Source: Hamadaea sp. (GTDB lineage: Bacteria; Actinomycetota; Actinomycetes; Mycobacteriales; Micromonosporaceae). From it: a stretch of 64,000 bases of DNA. Shown one piece after another: positions 37,801 through 47,200 of the stretch. The stretch is from the NCBI RefSeq assembly GCF_013362815.1, contig NZ_JABFVK010000031.1, positions 62,001 to 126,000 on the forward strand. The letters are read 5' to 3'. Made by a program: the position numbers and the translations under genes. The first letter of the stretch is position 1, and every line of letters begins with the position of its first letter. The notes below the pieces were generated by a model, which saw only the letters and a program-made list of their open reading frames with translations, had not been told where the DNA came from and did no database searches.

Positions 37801-40800
37801 GACGAGACCGAACGGGGTGTGGCCGACGAGTGGATCGCGCTGCTGGGCTGCGAGAGCGTCGGCGTGTACGACGACTTCTTCGCATTGGGCGGCCAGTCGC
37901 TCCAGCTCGGTCTGCTCGCCAACCGGCTGCGAAAGCGGTTCGGCAGGGACATCGCGCTGTCTCGGCTCTACTCGGCCACCACGGTGGAGACTCAGGCCGC
38001 GTTGCTGCGCGTACCGGCCGTGGACCAGCCGGCCCCGGAGCACCGAGTGGCACGCGTACCGCGTGGTGGACCGCTGCCGCTGTCGGCCGGGCAGGAGCGG
38101 ATGTGGATCGCCGAAGCGTTGCGTCCCGGCAGCCCGGAGCAGATGGTCCCGGCGATCTTCCCGCTCGACGCCGACGCCACGCTGGCCTCGGTCACCGCCG
38201 CCGTGCGGAGGCTGACCGGGAACCACGAGATCCTGCGCACCCGCTACCTCCTTGTCGGCGATGAGCCGAGGCAGGTGATCGATCCGCAGGCTCGCCTGGA
38301 GATCGACGAGGTACGCCGGGACGACGAGGATCTGGCCGGCGACATCGCCCACCTGGCCGGACGCCCGTTCGACCTGGCGGCCGGACCGGTCTTGCGGGGC
38401 CGGCTGGTCGTCACGGCGTCCGGGCGTAAGTCTCTGGTGGTCCTGGCGCACCACATCGCCTGGGACGGCGTGTCGGCCCAGGCGTTCGCCGAGGAACTGC
38501 GTGCTCCGGCGGACGCGCCCGACGTGCAGTACGCCGACTATGCCGCCTGGCAGTCGGCCTGGCTGGCGGAGAACACGGAGCGGGAGCTGGCGTACTGGCG
38601 CGAGCAGCTGACCGGGGCGCGCGCCACCGAGATCCCGTGCGACCACCCCCGCCCGAAGGTGTGGCAGGGACGCGGCGAGTCGCTGGCCTTCCGCATCCCC
38701 GCGGCGGTGGGTGCGCCGATCGTCCAGATCGGACGCGAGGCGGGCGCGACGCCGTTCATGACGTTTCTCGCCGCGTTCTCCTGCCTGCTGGCCGGAGTCG
38801 CCGGGACCGACGACGTGGTGGTCGGCACACCGGTGGCGGGACGCTCATCGCCGGAGGTCGACCGCCTCATCGGCTACTTCGCGAACATCCTCGTGCTGCG
38901 AACCACGGTCGGCGCTGACGACACGTTCCTCGACGTGCTGGCCTGCACCCGGGAGAGCGCCCGCACGGCGTACGCGCACCAGGATCTGCCCTACGACCGG
39001 CTGGTCGACGGGCTGCGGGTCAAGCGTGACCGGTCCCGCAACCCGTTGTTCCAGATCATGTTCGAGGTCGGCGCGGAGCGGCCGTCGTACCTTCCCGGCC
39101 TCCCGGCTGACGGCGACCTCTCCCACGTCCGCATTCCGTGGCCGACCGCGATGTACGACCTCACCGTCACGCTGACCGCGGAGCCGGACGGAAGCTACCT
39201 GGGCATCGCCGAGTTCGCGACGGACCTGTACCGGCGGGCCACGATCACCCGGTTGATCGGCGAGTACCAAGACCTGTTACGCGAGATCGTGGCTGACGAG
39301 CGGCAGACGGTCCGGGTGCTCACCCCGGCCACGCTGCCGGAGGTGCTGCGCTGCCGCGCCCGCGTCACGCCGGACGCGATCGCCGTCCAGCAGGACGACC
39401 AGCGGCTGACCTATGCCGAGCTGGACGACCGAGCCGATCGCATGGCCACGCAGCTTCGCGGACTCGGCATACGCCCCGAGATCCCGGTCGCGGTATGCCT
39501 GCCGCGCTCGCCCGAGCTCGTCGTCGCCGCACTGGCCGCCATGCGGTCCGGTGGGGTGTTCGTCCCGCTCGATCCAGCGTCGCCCGCTCACCGTCTGGCG
39601 TCGATGCTCGACTCGATCAAGCCGGGTGTCGTCGTCGCTCACTCAGAGATCGCCGAGCACCTGCCGCCGGACGGACCGGCCGTCCTCGTGCCGGGCGACG
39701 CATCGCCTGCCGCAGCGCCGGGCGCCGGGCCGCCCGCCGCCGTACCGGGCCAGCTCGCGTACGTCGTGCACACCTCGGGTTCGACTGGGGAGCCCAAGGG
39801 CGTCATGGTCGCCCACGGAGCGTTCCTCGCGCACTGTGCGAGCGTGGCTACCAGGTACGGGATGACGGCCGCCGACCGCTTGCTGCTGACCAGCCCGCCG
39901 TTCGTCGACGTCGTGTGCGAGCACCTCGGCGTCACGATCGTCGCGGGCGCGACTCTCGTCCTCGGCCCGGCCCGGCCGTGGAGCCCCGCCGAGCTGGCCG
40001 ACTACGTCGAAACGCACGGCGTGACGTTCCTCGACCTGCCGCCGACCGCGTGGCGTGACTTCCTGGACCATGCCGAGCCCGGCGACCGCCGCCTGCAAAC
40101 GCTGCGGGTGGTCAACATCGGCACCGATGTCGTACGCGCGACGGACGTCCACCGCTGGCACGCCCTCGGCCTGGCGGGCGAGTTCCTTGCCTGCTACGGG
40201 CCGACCGAAGCGGTGGTGACGGCGAGCCTCCTCGAAGTCTCGGCCAACCTGGGCAATCAGCTGGCACCGGAGTCGGTCGTGCCGATCGGCACCGAGGTCG
40301 GCGGGCGGATCGGTTACGTCCTCGACGAGAACCTTCGGGCGGTGCCGACCGGTACGCCGGGGGAGCTCTACCTCGGTGGTGCCCTCCTGGCGCGGGGGTA
40401 CGCGGGCCGGCCCGCGCTGACCGCCGAGCGGTTCCTGCCCGACCCGTACGCCGACGTCCCCGGTTCGCGCATGTACCGCTCGGGCGACCTGGTCAGCCGC
40501 GACTCCGACGGAGTGCTGCACTTTCACGGCCGCGCCGACCGCCAGGTCAAGGTCAACGGATTCCGGGTCGAGCTGGCCGAGGTCGAGGCGGCAGTGCTCA
40601 CCCATCCCGGCGTACGCGCCGCGGTGGTCGTCGCGGTCGAGTCGCACGGAACGCCTGAGCTGGCCGCGTACATCGTCGCGGGAGATTCCACCGCGCCGAC
40701 CGCCCACGACGTACGCGCGCATCTTCGGGGGCGGCTGCCCGCGTACATGGTGCCGCGGCACGTCGTGACGCTGACCGAGCTGCCCTTGACCCCCAACGGC

Positions 40801-41235
40801 AAGGTGGACTCGCGGAGGCTGCCCGCCGTCGCTGTCGACGGGCCGGAAACTCCCGCCGGTGACGTCGGGCTGGACGATGCGCCGGTCCCGGAGACGGAGG
40901 ATCTCATCCGGGGCATCTGGCGCGACGTGCTCGGCGAGCCGGAGATCGACGACGACGCGGACTTCTTCGAGCTGGGCGGCAATTCACTGATGGTCACCCG
41001 GGTGCACACGCGACTTCAAGACTTGTTCGGCGTCACCGTGTCGCTCGGCGAGATGTTCGATGCGACCACCGTCCGCAGCCAGACCGCCATGATCACCGAT
41101 GCGGTGATCGCCGAGGTCGGGCAGTTGTCCGACGACGATGTCGCGGCACTCCTGCGGGAAGGCGGCGACGATCTCGCGGGTGACCTTGGGCGGGCCGTCG
41201 AGCACACCTCCGGGGAGAACGATGAACGACAGTAG
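34876..41235 (+). CDS. NRPS, two modules C-A-T-C-A-T; Gln-like and a non-alpha-amino-type substrate
   Basis: 2119 aa. C1 about residues 30-450 (HHIVMDA, His167/His168). A1 about 480-930. T1 Ser1008 in LGGQSL. C2 about 1060-1480 (HHIAWDG, His1192/His1193). A2 about 1490-1960. T2 Ser2037 in LGGNSL. A1 positions by eye: D-A-W-Q-F-A-T-I-D-K, close to the published Gln code DAWQFGLIDK. A2 reads V-D-C-D-N-G-C-V-T-K: Asp235, which holds the alpha-amine, is Val, and Asp moves to the next position as in beta-alanine-type codes (VD...). A beta-amino acid or other acid without a normal alpha-amine is likely. There is no epimerase. The C-terminal tail after T2 is acidic and may be a docking segment. Confidence 0.92.
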   Translation: MTELSPLKQQLLAQLLKSGGGAAPAPVDVIPPWTGDFPVRLSFAQEAVWLIAQLAGDVPLFNLIAAEWIPDGLPLARIQQDLNDIAARHDSMRMAVLSGGDRPCMTVLPSLSVVLEEITVEGDDLDAVRTAALRFAARPYQLDEAPLWRSAVLVTPSGRRMFMLGAHHIVMDASSLVLVCSELAGALPRTPLPLRFADFAAWQRERVAGGAFSRDLDYWRGRLADLPAPLDMPADHPRTAERSLAGATVQRELSAEVIDQVRALSRAEGVTTYMTMLAAYAVLLRRYTGEDDLLIGSTVSGRNRPELQRMVGMLVNMVPVRADLTGSLTFRELLKQVRDRVSEALVHQNVPFDLLIREVRPGYPRNRAPLAQVGFNMPMEENRQMLTSVALPMTPQGSQLDMTLHVVPLAGGGLDVELEYSTALFREETAYALLDQFMALVGALAADPAADVKRVPVGEELTTAPAQPDVPLLPALFRAQALRTPDATALVDKGETMTYAELERAVEVLAAHLAAEGVGPETRVGVYLDRGAAAVCALLAVGRLGACYVTLDPQHPGARTRLIVEEAGLRTVVTTTENVNRLAALGITAFCVDTVSDDGRRAPIPALRPDLAAYMMYTSGSTGRPKGVVITYGGIANRALWPIRSLGLGPADRVLQKTALTFDAAGWEIFSPLASGGTVVVAPPGVERDPEAMVRAVADEAVTVLQVVPSVLRQLVSAPGWEECSALRLLFSAGEPLTGELCARVRELVDVTIYNTYGPTECSIDVTEYAWPPEQQDGPVPIGRPLDGMRAVVLDREGNPVPPGGIGELYAGGIGVARGYHARPELTAERFVPDPFGPAGSRLYRTGDLVRRRPGGVLEFLGRRDDQVKVNGVRIEPAEIERALIDPPTVTAAAVVVRTLPDGGRQLIAYLAGEGRSEATELRARLRQTLPDALIPSVFVHLDALPQTSSGKIDRVALLQRDLPATAPAERIEPRDETERGVADEWIALLGCESVGVYDDFFALGGQSLQLGLLANRLRKRFGRDIALSRLYSATTVETQAALLRVPAVDQPAPEHRVARVPRGGPLPLSAGQERMWIAEALRPGSPEQMVPAIFPLDADATLASVTAAVRRLTGNHEILRTRYLLVGDEPRQVIDPQARLEIDEVRRDDEDLAGDIAHLAGRPFDLAAGPVLRGRLVVTASGRKSLVVLAHHIAWDGVSAQAFAEELRAPADAPDVQYADYAAWQSAWLAENTERELAYWREQLTGARATEIPCDHPRPKVWQGRGESLAFRIPAAVGAPIVQIGREAGATPFMTFLAAFSCLLAGVAGTDDVVVGTPVAGRSSPEVDRLIGYFANILVLRTTVGADDTFLDVLACTRESARTAYAHQDLPYDRLVDGLRVKRDRSRNPLFQIMFEVGAERPSYLPGLPADGDLSHVRIPWPTAMYDLTVTLTAEPDGSYLGIAEFATDLYRRATITRLIGEYQDLLREIVADERQTVRVLTPATLPEVLRCRARVTPDAIAVQQDDQRLTYAELDDRADRMATQLRGLGIRPEIPVAVCLPRSPELVVAALAAMRSGGVFVPLDPASPAHRLASMLDSIKPGVVVAHSEIAEHLPPDGPAVLVPGDASPAAAPGAGPPAAVPGQLAYVVHTSGSTGEPKGVMVAHGAFLAHCASVATRYGMTAADRLLLTSPPFVDVVCEHLGVTIVAGATLVLGPARPWSPAELADYVETHGVTFLDLPPTAWRDFLDHAEPGDRRLQTLRVVNIGTDVVRATDVHRWHALGLAGEFLACYGPTEAVVTASLLEVSANLGNQLAPESVVPIGTEVGGRIGYVLDENLRAVPTGTPGELYLGGALLARGYAGRPALTAERFLPDPYADVPGSRMYRSGDLVSRDSDGVLHFHGRADRQVKVNGFRVELAEVEAAVLTHPGVRAAVVVAVESHGTPELAAYIVAGDSTAPTAHDVRAHLRGRLPAYMVPRHVVTLTELPLTPNGKVDSRRLPAVAVDGPETPAGDVGLDDAPVPETEDLIRGIWRDVLGEPEIDDDADFFELGGNSLMVTRVHTRLQDLFGVTVSLGEMFDATTVRSQTAMITDAVIAEVGQLSDDDVAALLREGGDDLAGDLGRAVEHTSGENDERQ

Positions 41236-44200
41236 CCAGCCCGCCACCGTCGACCCCGCCGCCGAGCTGCGCCGCCGTCTGGTCCGGCAGCGGCTCGCCG
41301 GGCAAGGTACGCGTCGCGTACCGCCGTCTCCGGCCGAGCCCGCCTCCGATGGGCCGATCCCGTTGTCGTCTGCGCAGCGGCGGATGTGGTTCCTCGAGCA
41401 GCTCAATCCGGGCGGCACCGAGTATCTGGTGCCGCTGGTGCTGCGGCTGCGGGGGAGCCTCGACGTCCCGGCGCTGACCCGGGCGCTCACCGGCCTGATC
41501 GCCCGCCACCAGATCCTGCGCACCGGATACGAGCTGCGCGACGGCGAGCCGGTCGCAGTGGTCGCCCCGCCGACGGCGGTGGATCTGCCTGTGCTGGCCA
41601 CCGACGAGGTAGGACTGTCGGCGTTGCTGGACCGCGAGTCTCGGCGCGGCTTCGATCTGGCCCGGGGACAAGTGTGGCGGGCGACGCTGGTCCGGCTCGG
41701 CGACGACGAGCACGTGCTGGTGATGCACATCCATCACATCGCCTGCGACGGCTGGTCGACGGATTTGTTGTGCGCCGACCTCGCGTCCATCTACCGGGCG
41801 GCGCGGACCGGGCTGCCCTCGCCACGGTCGGCGGCGGCGCAATACGGCGATCACGCCCGAGCCGAGCAGCGGTTCCTGGCGAGCGACGAGGCCAAGGCGG
41901 GTCTCGACTGGTGGCGCGACAACCTCGCCGATCTGGACGAACTCGAACTGCCGACCGACCGGCCGCGTAGCGTGCCTCGGGATCCGACCGGATCGCGTGT
42001 CCTGTTCACCGTTCCGGCGGCGGTCGCCCGTGGGGTGGCCGAGATCGCGCAGGCTCACCGGACCACCGCGTTCGTGGTACTCCTCGCCGGGTACGGCACC
42101 CTGCTGTCGCGGCTGACGCGCCAGACCGACATCGCCGTCGGCTCTCCGGTCAGCGGGCGTACGCGACCGGGAGCGGCCGAGGTTGTGGGACCGTTCATCA
42201 ACACCGTGGTGCTGCGTATCGACTGCGCCGGCGACCCGTCGTTCGCGGAGCTGATCGGCCGCGTCCGGCACGTCGTCCGCGACGCGATGATCCACCAGGA
42301 CATTCCGTTCGACCGGGTGGTCGACGCGGTGCAGCCGGATCGCGATCTGTCCCGCAATCCCCTGGTGTCCGCGCTCCTGCTGATCGAAGAGGACGGCCTC
42401 GCGACCAAGCCCGAGTTCGGCGACCTGGACCTCGTGGACGAGCCGGTGGCGCCCAGCTCGGTCAAGCTCGACCTGAGTCTGGGGCTGCGTCGTGGCCCGG
42501 ACGGCGAACTGCACGGTGCAGTGGACTACGCCACCGCATTGTTCGACCGGGTGACGATGCAGGCGCTGGCCGACCGTTTCGTACGCCTTCTCCAGCACGC
42601 CATACATGAACCGGAGCTACCAGTCACCCGACTTTGCTGGCTGAGCGACGCCGAACACACCTCGCTGATGCGGCAGTCGACCGGCGTTTCTCAGGCGGTG
42701 CGGGACGCCACGCTGCCCGAGATCATCGGTGAGCACGCGGGCAGCGACGCGATCGCAGTTCGCGCCGACGGTGTCGATCTGTCCTATCGCGACTTGGACC
42801 GCCGCTCCGAGGAACTGGCGAAACTGCTCGCCGGCCTCGGCGTACGCCGTGGCGATGTGGTGGGTGCATGCCTGCCCCGGAGTCTGGAACTCGTGTGGAC
42901 GCTGCTCGCCATTCTCAAGGCCGGAGCCGCGTACCTCCCGCTCGACCCGGACGATCCGGCCAATCGGCTGCAGGCCGTCGTCGGCCAGGCGGGTGCCGGT
43001 GTCGTTGTGGCGTGGCCGGACGCCGCAGGGAAGTTCGAGGGCGGCCCGCGGATCGTCTCACCGGATGGCGCTGGACCGACGGACGTCTGCCTGCCGCCCA
43101 CCGGCCCGCTCGACCTCGCCTACGTGATCTTCACGTCGGGATCGACGGGTACGCCCAAGGGCGTGATGATCGATCACGCCGGGATCGTCAACCGTCTGGA
43201 CTGGATGCAGCGGGCCTACCAGCTGCGACCCGGTGATCGTGTGCTTCAGAAGACGCCGTACACCTTCGACGTCTCGGTGTGGGAGTTCTTCTGGCCGCTG
43301 ATGTACCGCGCGACGCTCGTCATGGCGGCCCCCGGCGAACACCGCGACCTGGCCCGGCTCGATGCCACCATCCGCCGAGAACAGATATCGCACCTGCATT
43401 TCGTGCCGTCGGTGCTGGACGCGTACCTGGACACCGTGCCCGACGCTCCGCCCAGCCTGCGGCAGGTGTACTGCAGTGGTGAGGCGTTGCGGGCAGTCAC
43501 CGCCCGGCGATTCGCCGCGTGGTCCACGGCGAGGCTGCACAATCTCTATGGGCCGACCGAGGCGTCGGTCGACGTCACGGCTTTCCAGGTTGACCCGGCC
43601 GAGCTGGCCGGTCTGACGTCGCCGAGTGTGCCCATCGGCGCGCCGATCAGCAATATGGCGGTCTACGTGCTGGATCAGCAGCTCTCGCCGGTGCCGGTGG
43701 GCTGTCCCGGCGAGCTGTACCTCGCCGGGGTGGGCCTGGCCCGGGGATATCTGCGCCGCCCGGAGATCACCGCCCAGCGGTTCCTGCCCGACCCGTTCGC
43801 GGCCGAGCCGGGCCGTCGCATGTACCGCACCGGCGACCTGGTCCGCTGGCGGCGCGACGGGACGATCGAGTTCCTCGGCCGGATCGACAACCAGGTCAAG
43901 CTACACGGCGTCCGGATCGAACTCGGTGAGATCGAGGCAGGGCTGGCGGGCCACCCGCGGATCGCCGCGGCGGCCGTCGTCGTGCACCGCTCCGCGTCCG
44001 GCCCGGCGCAACTGGTCGCCTACGTGGTCAGTCGCCGCGACACCGAGGTCACCGCCGCCGAACTGCGGTCGCATTTGGCCGGGTTGCTGCCGGCCGCGAT
44101 GGTGCCCGCCCGCTACGTGTTCCTGCCGGAGTTGCCGCTGACCCGGAGTGGCAAGCTCGACAAGCGGGCGCTTCCGGCACCGTCGTCCGGCCGCGAGATC

Positions 44201-47200
44201 GACGGCGAATACGTCGCGCCGCGTAACGCCGATCAGGCGGTCATGGTGTCGGTCTGGTCGCAGGTCCTCGGCGTCGACCGGGTCGGCGCCGACGACGACT
44301 TCTTCGCTCTCGGCGGCGACTCGATGCGCGCCATCCGGCTGGTCGGGGCGCTGAAGGAGCGCGGTGTCGGCATCACCGTCCAGGATGTGTTCCAGCACCG
44401 TACGCCGGCGGCCCTGAGCGCGGTGGCGACCAGCGCCGGCGCAATGGCTCCGGAGTCGGCGGCCGAGCCGTTCAGCCAGATTTCCGCCGCCGACCGCGCC
44501 CGTCTGCCCGACGGCGTCGTCGACGCGTACCCGGTGACGCAGGTGCAGGCCGGAATGCTCTACGAGATGATGTCGGACGCCGAACGGCTGCCCTATCAGA
44601 ACTTCACGCTGTACTTCATCGACGACGGGGCGCCACTGTCCGAAGCGGCGTTGCGCGGAGCCGTCCGGGAGGTCGTCCGCCGGCACGAGGTGCTGCGTAC
44701 CTCTTTCGACTTGGTGAACTACGGTGAGCCGCTGCAACTGGTGCACGCCGACCGCGAGGTGCAGATCTTCGTCGAAGATCTGACCGGGCTCACCGACGCC
44801 GAGCAGACCCGGCACATCCGGCAGGCGACCCAGCAGCAACGGCTGCAGCCAATGGACATCGGCGAGGCCCCGCTGTGGCGGCTGTACGCGTACCGCACCT
44901 CGGCGGCTCGCTGGACGCTGGCCTGGATGGAATGCCACGTCATCCTCGACGGGTGGAGCCACAACTCGCTACTCCGTGAGGTGATGGACCGCTATACGGC
45001 GCTGCGTACCGATGAGCCGTCGGCGCCATTGACGCCGCCGGTGCGGCGGTGGGCCGACTTCGTAGCCGCCGAACGCGACGCGATCGCCGACCAGACCAGC
45101 CGCGACTACTGGGCCGGCGTCCTGGCGCAAGCGCAGACTCTGCGCCTTCCGACGGAGTGGGCGGGTCAGGCTGGCCCGGCCCATACGGTGATGCAGCCCA
45201 TCGGAGCCGACGCCGTCGCCATCCGGGATCTGGCCACGGCGGTCGGAGTGCCGGTCAAGAGCGTCTTCTTCGCCGCCTTCCTCAAGGTCCTGAGCGCGAT
45301 CACGGTGCAGGACCGGTTCCTCTGCGGCCTGGTGTGCAACGGGCGCCCCGAGATCAGCGGCGGCGACCAGGTGCTGGGCATGTATCTCAACACGGTGCCG
45401 GTCCCGGGCTCCCGTCCCGACGGCACGTGGCGGGAGCTGATCCACGCTGCCGCCGCAGCCGAGACCGCGCTGCTGCCGCATCGGCGATTCGCCCTGCCGG
45501 CGATGCGGGCCCTAGCCGGCACCACCGAGCCACTGGTCGAGGCGGTGTTCAACTTCCTCGACTTCTACCTGCTCGACGGCAGCGGGGTCGAAGTCACCCA
45601 GACCGACGACGACAGCCCGAACGAGTTCCCGCTCGAGATCACGGTGCTCCCCGGCGTCGTCGCGTTCACCGCCCTCGGCGAGCGAATCCGGCCGCAGCGG
45701 CTCGCGTGGCTCGCCGAGGCGTACAACCGCGTGCTACGCCAGATGCTGGCGGACGTCGACGGCGATGCCGGTGGGACCATCCTCGCCCCACCGGAACTAG
45801 CGCATTTGCTGACGTCCGCCGCGGCGTCGGCGCAGATCCCGCCGACCATGCTGCCTCGACCGGTTGTGGAGCACGCGTCTGAGAACCTGCGTGCGTACGT
45901 GCTCGACCCGCAGCTCACCCCGGTGCCGGTCGGCGTGCCCGGAGAGCTCTACCTCGGCGGAGTCGGGGTGGCCGACCCGTACGCGGCCAGCGCCGCGGCC
46001 ACGGCCGAGGAGTGCGTGCCCGATCCGTTCGGGACGCCCGGTGGCCGGCTGCTGCGCACCGGTGAACGCGTACGCTGGCTCGACGGCGATGTGCTGGAGG
46101 CCGTCAGCCCGATCGACGATCAGCTGCGGGCGGCCGGCCTTCGGCTTGGATCAGCCGCGATCGAAGAGGTGCTGACCACCCATCCGTCAGTATGCCGCGC
46201 GGTCGTGGCTCCGGTCCGGGACAGCAGGCGACCGTCGCTGGTGGCGTATCTCGTCGCCGACCCGGACGCTGAGCCGATCGACGTCGACGAGGTGAAGCAG
46301 CTGGCCCAAAGCCGGCTGCCCGCGTTACTCGTGCCGTCCCACGTCATCGTGGTGCCCGAGCTGCCCACGACGAGCAGCGGCAAGGTGAACCTGCAGGCGC
46401 TTCCGCAGCCGTATCAGGCACCGGCGGGCAAGAGGCCGGCAACACGGCCCCGCACGGCTCTGGAGGAGATCGTGGCCGGCGTGTGGCAGTCCGAACTGGG
46501 CGACGTGGTCGACGTCGAGCAGGACTTCGCCGACGCCGGCGGGACGTCGCTGGCGGCCATGCGGATCGCCATTCGCCTCGGCCGGCAGCTGGACGTCCCG
46601 GTCTCGCCGACCGAAGTGCTGCTACGCCGGACGGTCGCCGGACTGGCGGCTTGGCTCGCTCCGCTCCTGCCTGACGCCGCACCCGCCGACCCGGGTGACG
46701 GTCCCGCCGCAGCACAGCGGCCGAAGGCACTGTCGGTGCTGGACAATCCGTCCGGTTCCAATCTCGTGTGGTTCCGCCGCCGGAACGAGGGCGCGCCGAC
46801 GCTCTACTGTGTACACCCCGGCGGTGGCAGCGCGCATTGGTATCAGCGGCTCACCGAGCATCTGCCGGACTGGCTCGACGTCGGGGCCTTCCAGCACCCG
46901 GGGCTGACGAATCCGGACCGGGCGGCGGCCTCCATGGCCGACCTCGCGGCCGGCTACCTGGCCGAACTGCGGGCGTCGCGGCCGACCGGGCCGTACCACG
47001 TCTTCGCCTGGTGCGGCGGCGCGCCCATCGGCTGGGAGATGGCCCGTACGCTGGTCGACGCGGGCGAGCAGGTGACGCTCATCCTGCACGATCCGGTGCT
47101 GCAGGTGGCCGAGGCTCAGGTCGGCGGCGGGGCGAACCTGCGGCAACTGGCCGAATGCGACGACGCGTATGAGCGCCTTGCGGTGGAGACCGACCCACAG

